Assembly: GCF_900114915.1 (NCBI RefSeq)
Contig: NZ_FOUS01000007.1
Span: forward strand, 310,001 to 374,000
DNA from: Bradyrhizobium sp. Rc3b
Lineage (GTDB): Bacteria; Pseudomonadota; Alphaproteobacteria; Rhizobiales; Xanthobacteraceae
Length of the DNA stretch: 64,000 nucleotides
Reading direction: 5' to 3'
The notes below the pieces were generated by a model. It was not told the origin of the DNA, searched no databases, and saw only the letters and a program-made list of their open reading frames with translations. Positions within the stretch are counted from its first letter, which is position 1. Every line of letters starts with the position of its first letter. Made by a program: the position numbers and the translations under genes. Shown one piece after another: positions 8,954-18,100 of the stretch.

Positions 8954-9129
8954 CTCTTAATGGTTGCTACGTCACCGGTTTCCTGCGCGTCAGCGCCGCG
9001 CCCCATCCGCCCCCGAATCGCCGGAATATTTCGGCTTGTTAACGTCCCTGCGCCCTTGGCAGGAGAAGAGCCTGTTCCCATGTCCTGCCTTGAGGGTTTT
9101 CCTTCTGTTTCCCTCTGGGAGGACGGATC

Positions 9130-9672
9130 ATGTCGTATGACTCGGGCAATTCGGGCGCCTGGCGCAATGACGGCGGCGCGCAGCCGCACGCCTACGACCC
9201 TGACCTGCATCCGGAATTGTTTCGCGGTGTCGCGACGCGGCGAGCGTTCGCCTTCCTGATCGACATGGTCATCGTCTCAGTGCCGGTGATCCTCGGCTAT
9301 GTCTTCATCTTCGTATTCGGCGTGGTCACCCTCGGCTTTGGCTTTCTCCTGTTCGGGATCGCCTGGCCGGCCTCCGTGGTCTGGGCGATCGTCTATTACG
9401 GCGCCTGCATTGGCGGTCCCTCGTCCGGAACGATCGGCATGCGGCTGATGGATCTGGAGCTACGCACCTGGTACGGCGCACCCGGTTACTTCGTGCTCGG
9501 CGCCACCCATGCCGTGCTGTTCTATGTGACGGTCTGCTTCCTGACGCCTTTCGTCGTGCTGCTCGGCCTGTTCAACGGCCGCCGGCGCTTACTGCACGAT
9601 TTCGTGCTGGGAACGGTCGTGATCAACAATTCCGTCCGCGCGCCGGTGCCGCAGGCGGCAAGGACCTGGTGA
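9130..9672 (+). CDS. RDD-family membrane protein
   Basis: The 180-residue product has a hydrophilic N-terminus, then RRAFAFLIDM, a typical RDD-domain opening with Arg and Asp at the first membrane helix. Two further hydrophobic spans follow near residues 60-95 and 120-145, and the domain closes with GRRRLLHDFVLGTVVI, also typical. RDD proteins are inner-membrane proteins, some linked to ion exchange or membrane-protein maturation; the substrate here is unknown. GGGAGGAC precedes the ATG at a good distance. It lies upstream of bpt on the same strand. Confidence 0.88.
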   Translation: MSYDSGNSGAWRNDGGAQPHAYDPDLHPELFRGVATRRAFAFLIDMVIVSVPVILGYVFIFVFGVVTLGFGFLLFGIAWPASVVWAIVYYGACIGGPSSGTIGMRLMDLELRTWYGAPGYFVLGATHAVLFYVTVCFLTPFVVLLGLFNGRRRLLHDFVLGTVVINNSVRAPVPQAARTW

Positions 9673-9794
9673 TCAACCGCCTACTAACCGGGATCCACTA
9701 AGGTGACAGCTGACCTGACCTGCCGAGCTGACCAATTGACCGGGGGCTTCCGTAGCGCGATGCTGATACTCACTTTGGAGGCCCACGACGTCCC

Positions 9795-10571
9795 TTGACC
9801 CAGCACTCGCGCGATACCCCCCAATTTTACCTTACGGCGCCGTCCCCCTGCCCGTATCTGCCGGGTCGGCATGAGCGCAAGGTCTTCACGCACCTCGTGG
9901 GAGAGCGCGCCGGTGACCTCAACGACCTCCTGACCCATGGCGGCTTCCGCCGCAGCCAGTCGATCGCCTACCGGCCGGCCTGCGACCAGTGCCGCGCCTG
10001 CGTCTCGGTCCGGGTCATCGCCAACGAGTTCCGCCCCTCCCGCAACTTCCGCAAGGTGATGGCGCGCAACGCCGACATCATCGGCGAGCAGCGCAGCGCG
10101 GTGCCGACCTCCGAGCAATATTCGGTGTTCCGTGCCTATCTCGACGCCCGCCACCGCCATGGCGGCATGGCCGACATGACCGTGCTCGACTACGCCATGA
10201 TGGTCGAGGACAGCCATGTCGAGACCCGCATTATCGAATATCGCAAGCGCGGCCCCGACAGCGGCATCACCGGCCGCGGCGAGGAGCTGATCGCGGTCGC
10301 ACTCACCGATGTGCTCAGCGACGGCCTGTCGATGGTCTATTCATTCTTCGAGCCGGGCCAGGTCAGCCGCTCGATGGGCACCTTCATGATCCTCGACCAC
10401 ATCGCCCGCGCCCGTCGGCAAGGGTTGCCTTACGTCTATCTCGGCTACTGGATCGAGGGCTCGAAGAAGATGGACTACAAGGCCCGCTTCCTGCCGCAGC
10501 AGCGCCTCGCGCCTTCGGGCTGGCTGCGCATCGACGCGCAGGGCGACGCGGCGTCCGAGCCGCAGGATTAA
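9795..10571 (+). CDS. bpt: Aspartate/glutamate leucyltransferase (Bpt)
   Basis: Bpt transfers leucine from Leu-tRNA to proteins beginning with Asp or Glu, marking them for ClpS/ClpAP degradation in the N-end rule. The 258-residue protein matches the Ate1-like bacterial family. The N-terminus has PCPYLPGRHERKVF; the cysteines in YRPACDQCRACVSVRV form the conserved Cys cluster; the C-terminal acyltransferase part has PYVYLGYWIEGSKKMDYKA. The start is TTG at 9795, chosen because the family N-terminus (TQHSRDTPQFYLT) begins there. GGAGG lies somewhat further upstream than usual. Confidence 0.93.
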   Translation: MTQHSRDTPQFYLTAPSPCPYLPGRHERKVFTHLVGERAGDLNDLLTHGGFRRSQSIAYRPACDQCRACVSVRVIANEFRPSRNFRKVMARNADIIGEQRSAVPTSEQYSVFRAYLDARHRHGGMADMTVLDYAMMVEDSHVETRIIEYRKRGPDSGITGRGEELIAVALTDVLSDGLSMVYSFFEPGQVSRSMGTFMILDHIARARRQGLPYVYLGYWIEGSKKMDYKARFLPQQRLAPSGWLRIDAQGDAASEPQD

Positions 10572-10606
10572 CCCTCAAGATTGACCCTTCGGCCTCGCGC
10601 CGGCTT

Positions 10607-12088
10607 TCAGGGCGCCAAGGCTGCGACGGCCTCTGAGCCGACCGCTTTGGAGGTGCCCTCGCGGCCGAGGATGAATTTGAGCGCAGAGATTCCGGGAAGG
10701 AAGAAATAGCCTCCCCCCAGCGTCCGCGTAAAAGCAGCCAGCGACACTTCCTCGCCGCTTGCCAATCCCGGCATGGAGAAGCTCCTGGTGGCAGCGGGCT
10801 TGCCGACGAGAGGGTCGTCCTGGTCGTTGAGGCAGACGAACCGGGGATTTCGCAACCAGCGCTGGTAGATGAACTCGAACTGCCGCTCGAGATCGGCGTT
10901 GCACGCGATGAAGAAGATGCCCTTGCGCGGCTTATCGTTCGCAACCTCCTCGCGATAGGGCCGACCTCGGCGCAGCAGCCGGTGCAGCTTGACCGACTTG
11001 ATGCTCGATTGCACGTCGATGCCGAGCGTATCCCTCGGATTGACCCGGCGGATATGGGCTCCCTTCGGACAGCCAAAGCCGTTCGCGTCGTCGACACGAA
11101 AGCGAAATGCATCGGCTTTCGAATCCGAAATCGAAACGTCGGGATCGCCCTGCCACGACAATGGCTTTCCATTCTTTCGACGGCCCATCACCTTCTCGCA
11201 GACGGCCTGGCCGTAGACCGCTTCAAATTTCGCGAACGCGTCGACATCCTGCTCGATCTGGCGAACCGCGAGATAGGTTCCGTTCAGCGCGAAGCGGCCG
11301 CTCGTATACGTGGCATCGCCCGGCCATCGCTTGACGTTGGGGCAATAGGTCAGCTCGTCATATTCGTTGCGATAGCCCAGAATGAATTCCCCCGGGGCGA
11401 CGACGCGATCCTCGTACAGGATGCCGGCATCCCGCCTGATCTTCCTGCGCTCGGCGCCGCGCTCTTCCCTAAGCTCGCTGATCACAGGCTGCGCGAGGCC
11501 ATCGCGAAACCCGAAGGACTCGTACAATCTCTCTTCTTCGTCGCCCGCCTTCTGCTGGAAGGCGCAGGGATCGTTGTCGATCTTGATGACATCGAACACG
11601 CTGGGATCAGGATCCAGTTCTGCTGACTTCTCCGGCGCGCTCGCCATCTCGGCAGCGCTCCGTCGCATTCTCCATTCGCCAACCAGGACATGCACGGGGT
11701 CGCCGGCACCGCCTTCAACATCGGACCAGCGCCATTCTCGCGGGCTGTCCCTCAACAGCAACGCGCGCAGGTCGCAGCCCATGCCGCTGCTGAACGGGGA
11801 CGGGAACGGATGCGCAGCAGTCTCGTCGCATCCGAGCTTTGCCAGCCCCAAATAGCTGAAAGCGATCGCGACGGCATCGTCGACGGGGTGGGTCCTCGAT
11901 TTCCTGACGTCGGCGGCACTGACGACCAGCTTCTTGTCGACGAGCCCTGCGAGCCACGCCCGGGCATCGTCCTCGCGGCCCGCCTTGATCGTCAGCAGCC
12001 AGAAGCGGCTGGTCTTCAACCAGCCAAAGCCGCTTCCGAGCATTCCCTGAATGTCCTCGAGCTGTTCGGAGAGATGCGAAGCCTTCAT
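10607..12088 (-). CDS. DyP-type heme peroxidase
   Basis: Dye-decolorizing peroxidases use hydrogen peroxide and a b-type heme to oxidise aromatic or other substrates. The 493-residue protein has the family hallmarks. GFRDG at residues 193-197 carries catalytic Asp196, GAHIRRVNPRD carries the proximal heme ligand His345, and HRLLRRGRPY follows as usual. It has no signal peptide, so it is predicted cytoplasmic or attached to the membrane partner. It is the last gene of a four-gene operon and its ATG overlaps the upstream membrane-protein stop as ATGA. The length fits the larger DyP subfamilies. Heme and peroxide use follow from the family; the physiological substrate is unknown. Confidence 0.92.
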   Translation of the reverse strand: MKASHLSEQLEDIQGMLGSGFGWLKTSRFWLLTIKAGREDDARAWLAGLVDKKLVVSAADVRKSRTHPVDDAVAIAFSYLGLAKLGCDETAAHPFPSPFSSGMGCDLRALLLRDSPREWRWSDVEGGAGDPVHVLVGEWRMRRSAAEMASAPEKSAELDPDPSVFDVIKIDNDPCAFQQKAGDEEERLYESFGFRDGLAQPVISELREERGAERRKIRRDAGILYEDRVVAPGEFILGYRNEYDELTYCPNVKRWPGDATYTSGRFALNGTYLAVRQIEQDVDAFAKFEAVYGQAVCEKVMGRRKNGKPLSWQGDPDVSISDSKADAFRFRVDDANGFGCPKGAHIRRVNPRDTLGIDVQSSIKSVKLHRLLRRGRPYREEVANDKPRKGIFFIACNADLERQFEFIYQRWLRNPRFVCLNDQDDPLVGKPAATRSFSMPGLASGEEVSLAAFTRTLGGGYFFLPGISALKFILGREGTSKAVGSEAVAALAP

Positions 12089-13893
12089 GTTTCGATCGCC
12101 CTCATGATGAAGTCGTCGTTCCTGTCGTTGCGCTCGCCGAACAGGGCATCGCGCAGCCCGGTCGCGAGGTCGATCTCCTCGATCGTCGCTTTGCACGCGT
12201 CGAAGCGATACATGTGCGGAAGCATGCTGTCGCGGGCGTAGGACTTGAATTTCAACTCGCACTTCACCCCGCGAAAAAGCACGAAACGCGTCGGCGGAAA
12301 ATCGCGCGGCACCTTGATGTCCGGCTGCCCGACCGCCGCCGATCCCCGCGGCCTCAGCGTCGTCCATCGCCAGGCCAACGTAGTCCCGATCGTCGCGCCG
12401 TTGATGAAATCGTCGAGGTAACCGCCGAAATTGCCGTCATAGTTCGAGCAGAATAGAAAGCGCCGGCCGTCCTCGATAATGTGCCAATGGCCGAAATGGA
12501 TACCCGGTGCATCACCGAGCCGCCCCTCGGTGAAGAACACCCGCCCAAAGAAGGTCACGACACGCAGGGACACACGGATCCACCAGGCACTCCATCCGTT
12601 CGGGCTGCGGATATCAGTCAGGCTGACCATGTGCGCGGTCCCACTGGCCAACAGCGCTTCGCACTGGTCGATTGACGGATGAACCTGCTGGGCCCGGGCA
12701 ACATCGTCTTCGTAGGGATGGAAGAACCACTTGCTCAAGGCCTCAAACCGGCGATTGATCCAGGAGAAGAAGGTCCCGATGCAGAGCAGCGCGACGATCG
12801 CAAGCACGCCGAAGAGGGCGAGCTCCCATCCCGGAACCCGCGCAGTCAAAGCCGTGATCCCTTCCATGATCGGCTTGGGATAGAAGACGAAGACTACCGC
12901 GCACACCAAAATGGCAACGAGCAACGGCACGACCACGATCCAGCCGACCACACGGGTGGAGAATGACGACCACGTCTCGGTCGGCCGTTCGAGTTCGCGG
13001 CGGACGCTGTCCACCCATCGCCGCCAGGGCGCGAACAGGGCCGGCAGCGCGACCAGGAGCAGCCACCCCAGGAACAGCAGCGCGACAAAAGCGAGAAGCG
13101 CCCTGACGCTCGCCCACACGATCTCCATGCTCACAGTGCTTATGACGTCCACCACGGACTGCATCGGGGGATTGGATGCGCCGACGAACCAGGTGATCGC
13201 GCCGAACAATCCTTTCGGCAGCGCGCCCACGAGCCAGACCAGGGCCAGCCACAAGCCGAAAATCGTGAGCCCATAGCCGACCTTTGCCGAGATGCTCGCA
13301 CCCTTCCCGCGCCAATAGGACCGCGGTGCAGGCTGCATCGCCCAGTCGAAGCGCGGGTCCTGGAATGCCCGCTGCGCCAGCGCAAGCGCGAACGATGCAC
13401 GGTCATCGCCGTACATGGCTCTCAACTTGCGTCCCTCGTCCCGGGTCCATATCAGGAGGTCATGCTCCTTCCTGATCTGGCGGGCCGTTCGGTCGCGAGG
13501 ACCGACGAAACCGCCATCGGCGAGACTGAGCCACCCGATCAGCTTGTCGAACAATTGTCCGTTGCGCGCGCTCACCAGCGGAGGCCCGCCGCCGGGCCAG
13601 TAAGAGCTGAAGAGCGACCACATCGCGCCGCTGGGATGATGGACCAGCCTGTACAGCATGTCCTTGGGATCGATGCCTTCCTCGACGGCAAGCTCGAGCA
13701 TCAGCGACGGCGCCTGCTCCTGTGCATCCGTGCGCGCCGGCAACAGTGCGATGGACGCGAATTGAATGACCGCAACATCCTCAAACAGTGCATTCAGCGC
13801 GGACTGCATGTCTCCCGAGTCGGAAAAATCCACCGCGCCGCGCCAGCCTGGCGCAATGATGCAGATCATCTGCTGACGGACCATTTTGAGCAT
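12085..13893 (-). CDS. Membrane protein of unknown function, partner of the DyP peroxidase
   Basis: The 602-residue product has a soluble N-terminal domain (residues 1-200), four to five membrane segments (about 205-238, 258-290, 315-338 and 355-378) and a soluble C-terminal domain of about 220 residues. The N-terminal stretch AVIQFASIALLPA and the C-terminal GIHFGHWHIIEDG with YLDDFI (residues 465-498) look like two halves of a ferredoxin-like fold, as in proteins I have seen encoded beside DyP peroxidases. That is inference. ATG 13893 has GGAAGGA upstream. The gene is 20 bases after the P450 gene and overlaps the peroxidase gene by four bases, so the products probably act together at the membrane. 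Confidence 0.85.
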   Translation of the reverse strand: MLKMVRQQMICIIAPGWRGAVDFSDSGDMQSALNALFEDVAVIQFASIALLPARTDAQEQAPSLMLELAVEEGIDPKDMLYRLVHHPSGAMWSLFSSYWPGGGPPLVSARNGQLFDKLIGWLSLADGGFVGPRDRTARQIRKEHDLLIWTRDEGRKLRAMYGDDRASFALALAQRAFQDPRFDWAMQPAPRSYWRGKGASISAKVGYGLTIFGLWLALVWLVGALPKGLFGAITWFVGASNPPMQSVVDVISTVSMEIVWASVRALLAFVALLFLGWLLLVALPALFAPWRRWVDSVRRELERPTETWSSFSTRVVGWIVVVPLLVAILVCAVVFVFYPKPIMEGITALTARVPGWELALFGVLAIVALLCIGTFFSWINRRFEALSKWFFHPYEDDVARAQQVHPSIDQCEALLASGTAHMVSLTDIRSPNGWSAWWIRVSLRVVTFFGRVFFTEGRLGDAPGIHFGHWHIIEDGRRFLFCSNYDGNFGGYLDDFINGATIGTTLAWRWTTLRPRGSAAVGQPDIKVPRDFPPTRFVLFRGVKCELKFKSYARDSMLPHMYRFDACKATIEEIDLATGLRDALFGERNDRNDDFIMRAIET

Positions 13894-13913
13894 GGACTGT
13901 CCTTCCCAATCCG

Positions 13914-15197
13914 TCAGACGAAGTTCACGCGCATGCGGGACATCAATGGGCCGTCATAGGCGATGGCCTTGCCCTCGCCCCGCGTGAGCCGCAGCTCGGG
14001 CAGGATCAGCAGACCAATGAGCGCACTTGTCAGGATCTCGACCGCGTAATCCTTGGCGGGACATTGGCGGGTGCCGTACCCGAACATCAGCCAGCGCAAA
14101 TCCTGATGCGGCCCCCAATTGCGGGCGGGACAGAACTGACGGCTCTTCTTGACCACCCTGGAATCGAACAGGGCGGCGATCGACCAGATTGCCATCTTGC
14201 CGCCAGCGGAGCACGGCGCGTTGTGCCGCGCCCCGGTCTCGAATTCCGTATCGCGCGGCACGTCGCGCGCGAGCAGCGGAAAGATGGGCCGAAAGCGCAT
14301 CAGCTCGAGCACGTGCTCGCGCACCAGATCGCGGAACTTGGCGTCTTGCCAAACGCGGGCCGGCCCGAGCCGCTCGGCTTCCGCCCGCAAGGCCCGGTGA
14401 ACCCCGGAGCGCCCGAGCAACTCCTGCACGGCCAGCGCCCCCGACTGCACCGTGACCGGATGCGAAATCCAGGCAAGACCGGCGGCATTCCGCGTGATGG
14501 CGCTGGCGGTGCTGTGGACACCCCAAGCCTGTTCGATGTCGCGGCTCACGGCGGCGATACGTGCCCGCAACGCATCCGAGCAAAGTTCTGCCCGTCGCTG
14601 GACCCTCAGCGTCGCAGTGCTTCCGGCAAGGAGCTGGCCTGCGACATATCTGATTTCCAGGAGATATTGCCGTTGCAGCCCGGGGTCGTTGAAATTGCCA
14701 TGCGCGCCCGCGACCACCTTGCCCGTTGCCGCCCCGAACAGCGGATCCATCGCTCGAAACACGATCCACATCAGGTAGTCGTCAATGAGGTCGAACGACT
14801 TGTTCGTGCCGAGTTGCCCAAGCTGCTCGACGCGTCGCTGAACCTCCTGATCGGCCGCGGCCGGCAAGCTCGCAGCCAGCAAAGCCAACCGGGCATCGAG
14901 CAGACGCCGGTCGTCGTGGTAGGTAGGGCCCGGATCCATGCCAATCAGGTAATCGCCGGCGGCCAGATTGGCCGCATGGGCAGAGTTCGAGAAACTCTGC
15001 GGCCTGGTCAGGACACTCTTGACCGCACTGGCGCGCGCCGCCATGCCGAACCAGCCCCCCGCAAACGGCCAAAGCCGAAACAGGGCACCGACGGCTCGCA
15101 ACGCCCTCGGACGGCGATTGGCCCAACAGAAGATCCCATAGGAGAGGCTGCGGAGCCCCGGCGGCATTGCATCAGGAGTGCCAGCTGAGATTTTCAT
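13914..15197 (-). CDS. Atypical cytochrome P450
   Basis: The 427-residue protein has the P450 core: ExxR as Glu298-Arg301 in ELMRFRP, and the heme-thiolate loop FGYGTRQCPA with Cys379 as the iron ligand, where the usual final Gly is Ala. The I-helix region reads ISHPVT (residues 244-249): the Thr is kept but the acidic residue normally before it is Val, and a Pro precedes. That acid-alcohol pair is needed for O2 activation in monooxygenases, so a peroxide-using or isomerase-like P450 is possible. The ATG at 15197 overlaps the upstream cyclase-type gene as ATGA. No ferredoxin or reductase gene is nearby. Confidence 0.85.
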   Translation of the reverse strand: MKISAGTPDAMPPGLRSLSYGIFCWANRRPRALRAVGALFRLWPFAGGWFGMAARASAVKSVLTRPQSFSNSAHAANLAAGDYLIGMDPGPTYHDDRRLLDARLALLAASLPAAADQEVQRRVEQLGQLGTNKSFDLIDDYLMWIVFRAMDPLFGAATGKVVAGAHGNFNDPGLQRQYLLEIRYVAGQLLAGSTATLRVQRRAELCSDALRARIAAVSRDIEQAWGVHSTASAITRNAAGLAWISHPVTVQSGALAVQELLGRSGVHRALRAEAERLGPARVWQDAKFRDLVREHVLELMRFRPIFPLLARDVPRDTEFETGARHNAPCSAGGKMAIWSIAALFDSRVVKKSRQFCPARNWGPHQDLRWLMFGYGTRQCPAKDYAVEILTSALIGLLILPELRLTRGEGKAIAYDGPLMSRMRVNFV

Positions 15198-18100
15198 GCT
15201 GCGTACCCGTCCTTCCGCCAATCTGCGAGCGCCGCGGCGGCCCGCATCCGGTAGTGAGGCATGCCCAGACGCTCCGCCGCCTCGGCGGTTCGCTTGAAAT
15301 GCGCTTCGGCCCCGGCCTGATCGCCGACTTGCCGCAGCGTTTCGGCGAGCTCGTACAGGGCTTCGGTCTGGTGTCCGTATTCCTCGGCGGCCTGCTCGAC
15401 CGCCTTGCGTCCGACGGCGATCGCATCGTCCAGTCGTCCGAGCTTGCGATAGGCGACACCCAGGCTGACGCGCATGAACGTCCTGCCATAGGGGCCGGCC
15501 GCCTCGTAGATGCGATCGGCGAATCCCTTCTCCAGCATGGGCACCGCTTCGGCAGCCTTGCCATTGCGCGCCAGCGCGCTGCCAAGAACGCCGGTGCAGA
15601 CGGACAGCATGGTCGGCACGTTGTGCGTCATGCATTGCTGCACACCCGTGCGCATCAGGGACTCGGCACGGTCGAGCTCCTCGCGTTCGACCCAGATCTG
15701 CGATTGGACCGTGTCGATCAACAGACGGGAATATGGGTGATCGATGTTCGACAGAATCTCATAGCTCTTGGCGAAGAAATCGTCCGCCGCACCGCCATCC
15801 CCGAGGCGCCACAGCGTGCTGGCATGAAATGCGTACAGGTTGATGATCGGAATCGCCGCCCAGCCCGGCTGGACATAATGCGCCGACAATTCCGGTTCGT
15901 AGTCCGACAGCAGGATGCGGCCTTCGGCCGCCGCGTCCGCGTACCGCCCGAGCGCATGCAGATGCATGAGGCGGGTCTGATGCGCCGCCATCATCATGTG
16001 ACGACGCTGTGCGAGGCGAGCCGCTTCCAGTCCCTGCGAAGCGTAGCCCAGACCTTGCTCGAAACGTCCGCGCATCCACAGAAACACTGCCGTCTCGGTC
16101 GAAACCGCCGCTCGTGCACGCTGATCGTTCAGTTGCACGGCGATGGCTTCAGCCCGCTCCATGTTGTCGAAGATCTCGTCGATCTGCCCGAGAGCCAGCA
16201 TTGCGCCAATGGCCTCCAGCCGGAGCGCGAGCTCCAGGGTCTGGGCGGTCGTCGCGCCCTCGACGCGCCGTGCCGCCTGGATGCCCTTCTCCAGCAATTG
16301 GACGGCCTCCCGATTGGCCGAGCGCGAGATGGCACGCGCCATCGACTTGACGGCGAATCTTGCCGCCTGCTCCCATTCCTCGCCCCCGAAGGCATGATGC
16401 GCCAGTGCCGGCGCGGCATCGACATCGGCGGCCCCGGGCTGGGCGTGCAGCGCCAGGAAGGCCTGGCGATGCAGCGCCTTGAGCCTGGCGCGCGTGAGCA
16501 CCCCAAGCACGACGTCACGGACCAAGGCATGGCGGAACGCGAAGGCGTGCGATCCGTGCGAGCCCCTCGCCTGATCCGGACTCGTCAGCAATCCGGATGC
16601 GACACAAAGGCCTAGCAATTCTTCGGCGCGATCGAGGTCCACGGCCTGCATCGCGGCAACCAGATCGCGCGTGATGGGATCACCAAGGATGGCCGCAGCC
16701 TCGAGCGCCGACTTTGCGGCTTCGGGCAGCCTGTCGACCCGCGCCCCGATCACCGCCGCGATGGAGCCCGGCACCCGCAGCTCTCCGAGAGGCCTCTGCA
16801 AACGGTAGGCGCCGGGGGTCCCTTCCAGCGACCCGTCATCGATCAGCGTGAAAACCAGTTGCTCCAGGAAGAAGGGATTGCCGTCGGCGCGCGCGACCAG
16901 TTCGGTCATGACGCCAAGCACGGACGGATCATCGCCGAGACAGGCGCGCGCGAGCTGGAGCATTTCTCCGTCGCCCAGCGGCTCGATCACGCGCTCGGAA
17001 AACCAGGACGCCCGACGCCACTGATGGTCGAAATCCGGGCGATAAGTGACGCAAATCAGGACCGGCATCGCCTGAAGTTTTGGAAGCAGGCCCTCGAACA
17101 GCCGCCGGCTCTCGCGGTCGGCCAGGAAGACGTCCTCGAGCACGAGCAGGAAAGCGCCGGACCGCACGCGTCTGCGCACGAGCCAGAGCAACGCCTCGCC
17201 GATCCGGCGCCGTCGTTGCGCCGGGTTCAGCGCCAGCCAGGCCTCATCCGGCGCCGCAAGTCCCAAGAGATCATTGACCGCCGCCAGATGCTCGGCGCCG
17301 TCATCGGGCCATTTCGCAATCAACGCCTGCTTGGCGGAATGCCGAATGTCTGCCGCGCTGGTTTGCGCAAGCCCGACCAAACTTGCGGTCAGATCGGTGG
17401 CGGTGCTGTAGGCCCGCGTGCTCGCATACCCTCTCGCCTGCGAAAAGCAGACGTCCACGCCCTCTTGCGCGAGGCTGTCCATCCAGTCGACGATCAGGCG
17501 CGACTTGCCGATCCCGGCATCGCCACACAACCCGATGGTTCGCATTCCGGACTTTTGAACGGTCTCCAGGGTCCCTTCCAGGACCCTCAAGGTGTCTTCG
17601 CGTCCGATCAGAGGCGCCCAGCGCGGCTTCCGCGTCAATGGCGCGGCCGCCGAACTTTCGGTCTCCACCACGACTTCATGCACTTCGATCGGAACATCCA
17701 GTCCGCGCACGATCCGCACGCCCGCCGTACGCGTGTCGATCTGCTGCGCGACCAGCCGCTGCGTCGCGGCGCTGATCAGGATGCCGCCGGGCGGCGCCAT
17801 CTTCTCAAGTCGCGAAGCGAGATGGATTGTCTTTCCGTCCGCGCCGTAGTGCGACCACCGGTACTGTCCGACGATACCGACCAGCACCTCGCCCGAATTG
17901 ATACCGATGCGCAGCGTCGGGCTGACGACGCCTCCGATATCTTGGGCTGGAATGGATGCTCTCTGCATCTTGAGAGCGGCAAGGCACGCCCGCAGGGCGT
18001 GGTCCTCCTGCGCCACGGGCGCGCCGAACAAGGCGACGAGGCCATCGCCGAGCAACTGGCTCACCGTGCCGCCATAGGTCTCGACCGCGTCAGCCAACCG

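Larger units (their letters stand above)
7808..8964 (+). mobile_element. IS110-family insertion sequence
   Basis: The element contains one transposase gene (8006-8953). About 200 bases of noncoding DNA lie to its left and almost none to its right, the arrangement of the IS110 subgroup rather than IS1111. There are no terminal inverted repeats, as expected. The left edge is placed where the palindromic repeat breaks off at 7807. The right edge is a guess, set where a weak match to the missing repeat arm begins (8965-8977). Both edges need comparison with other copies. Confidence 0.6.
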
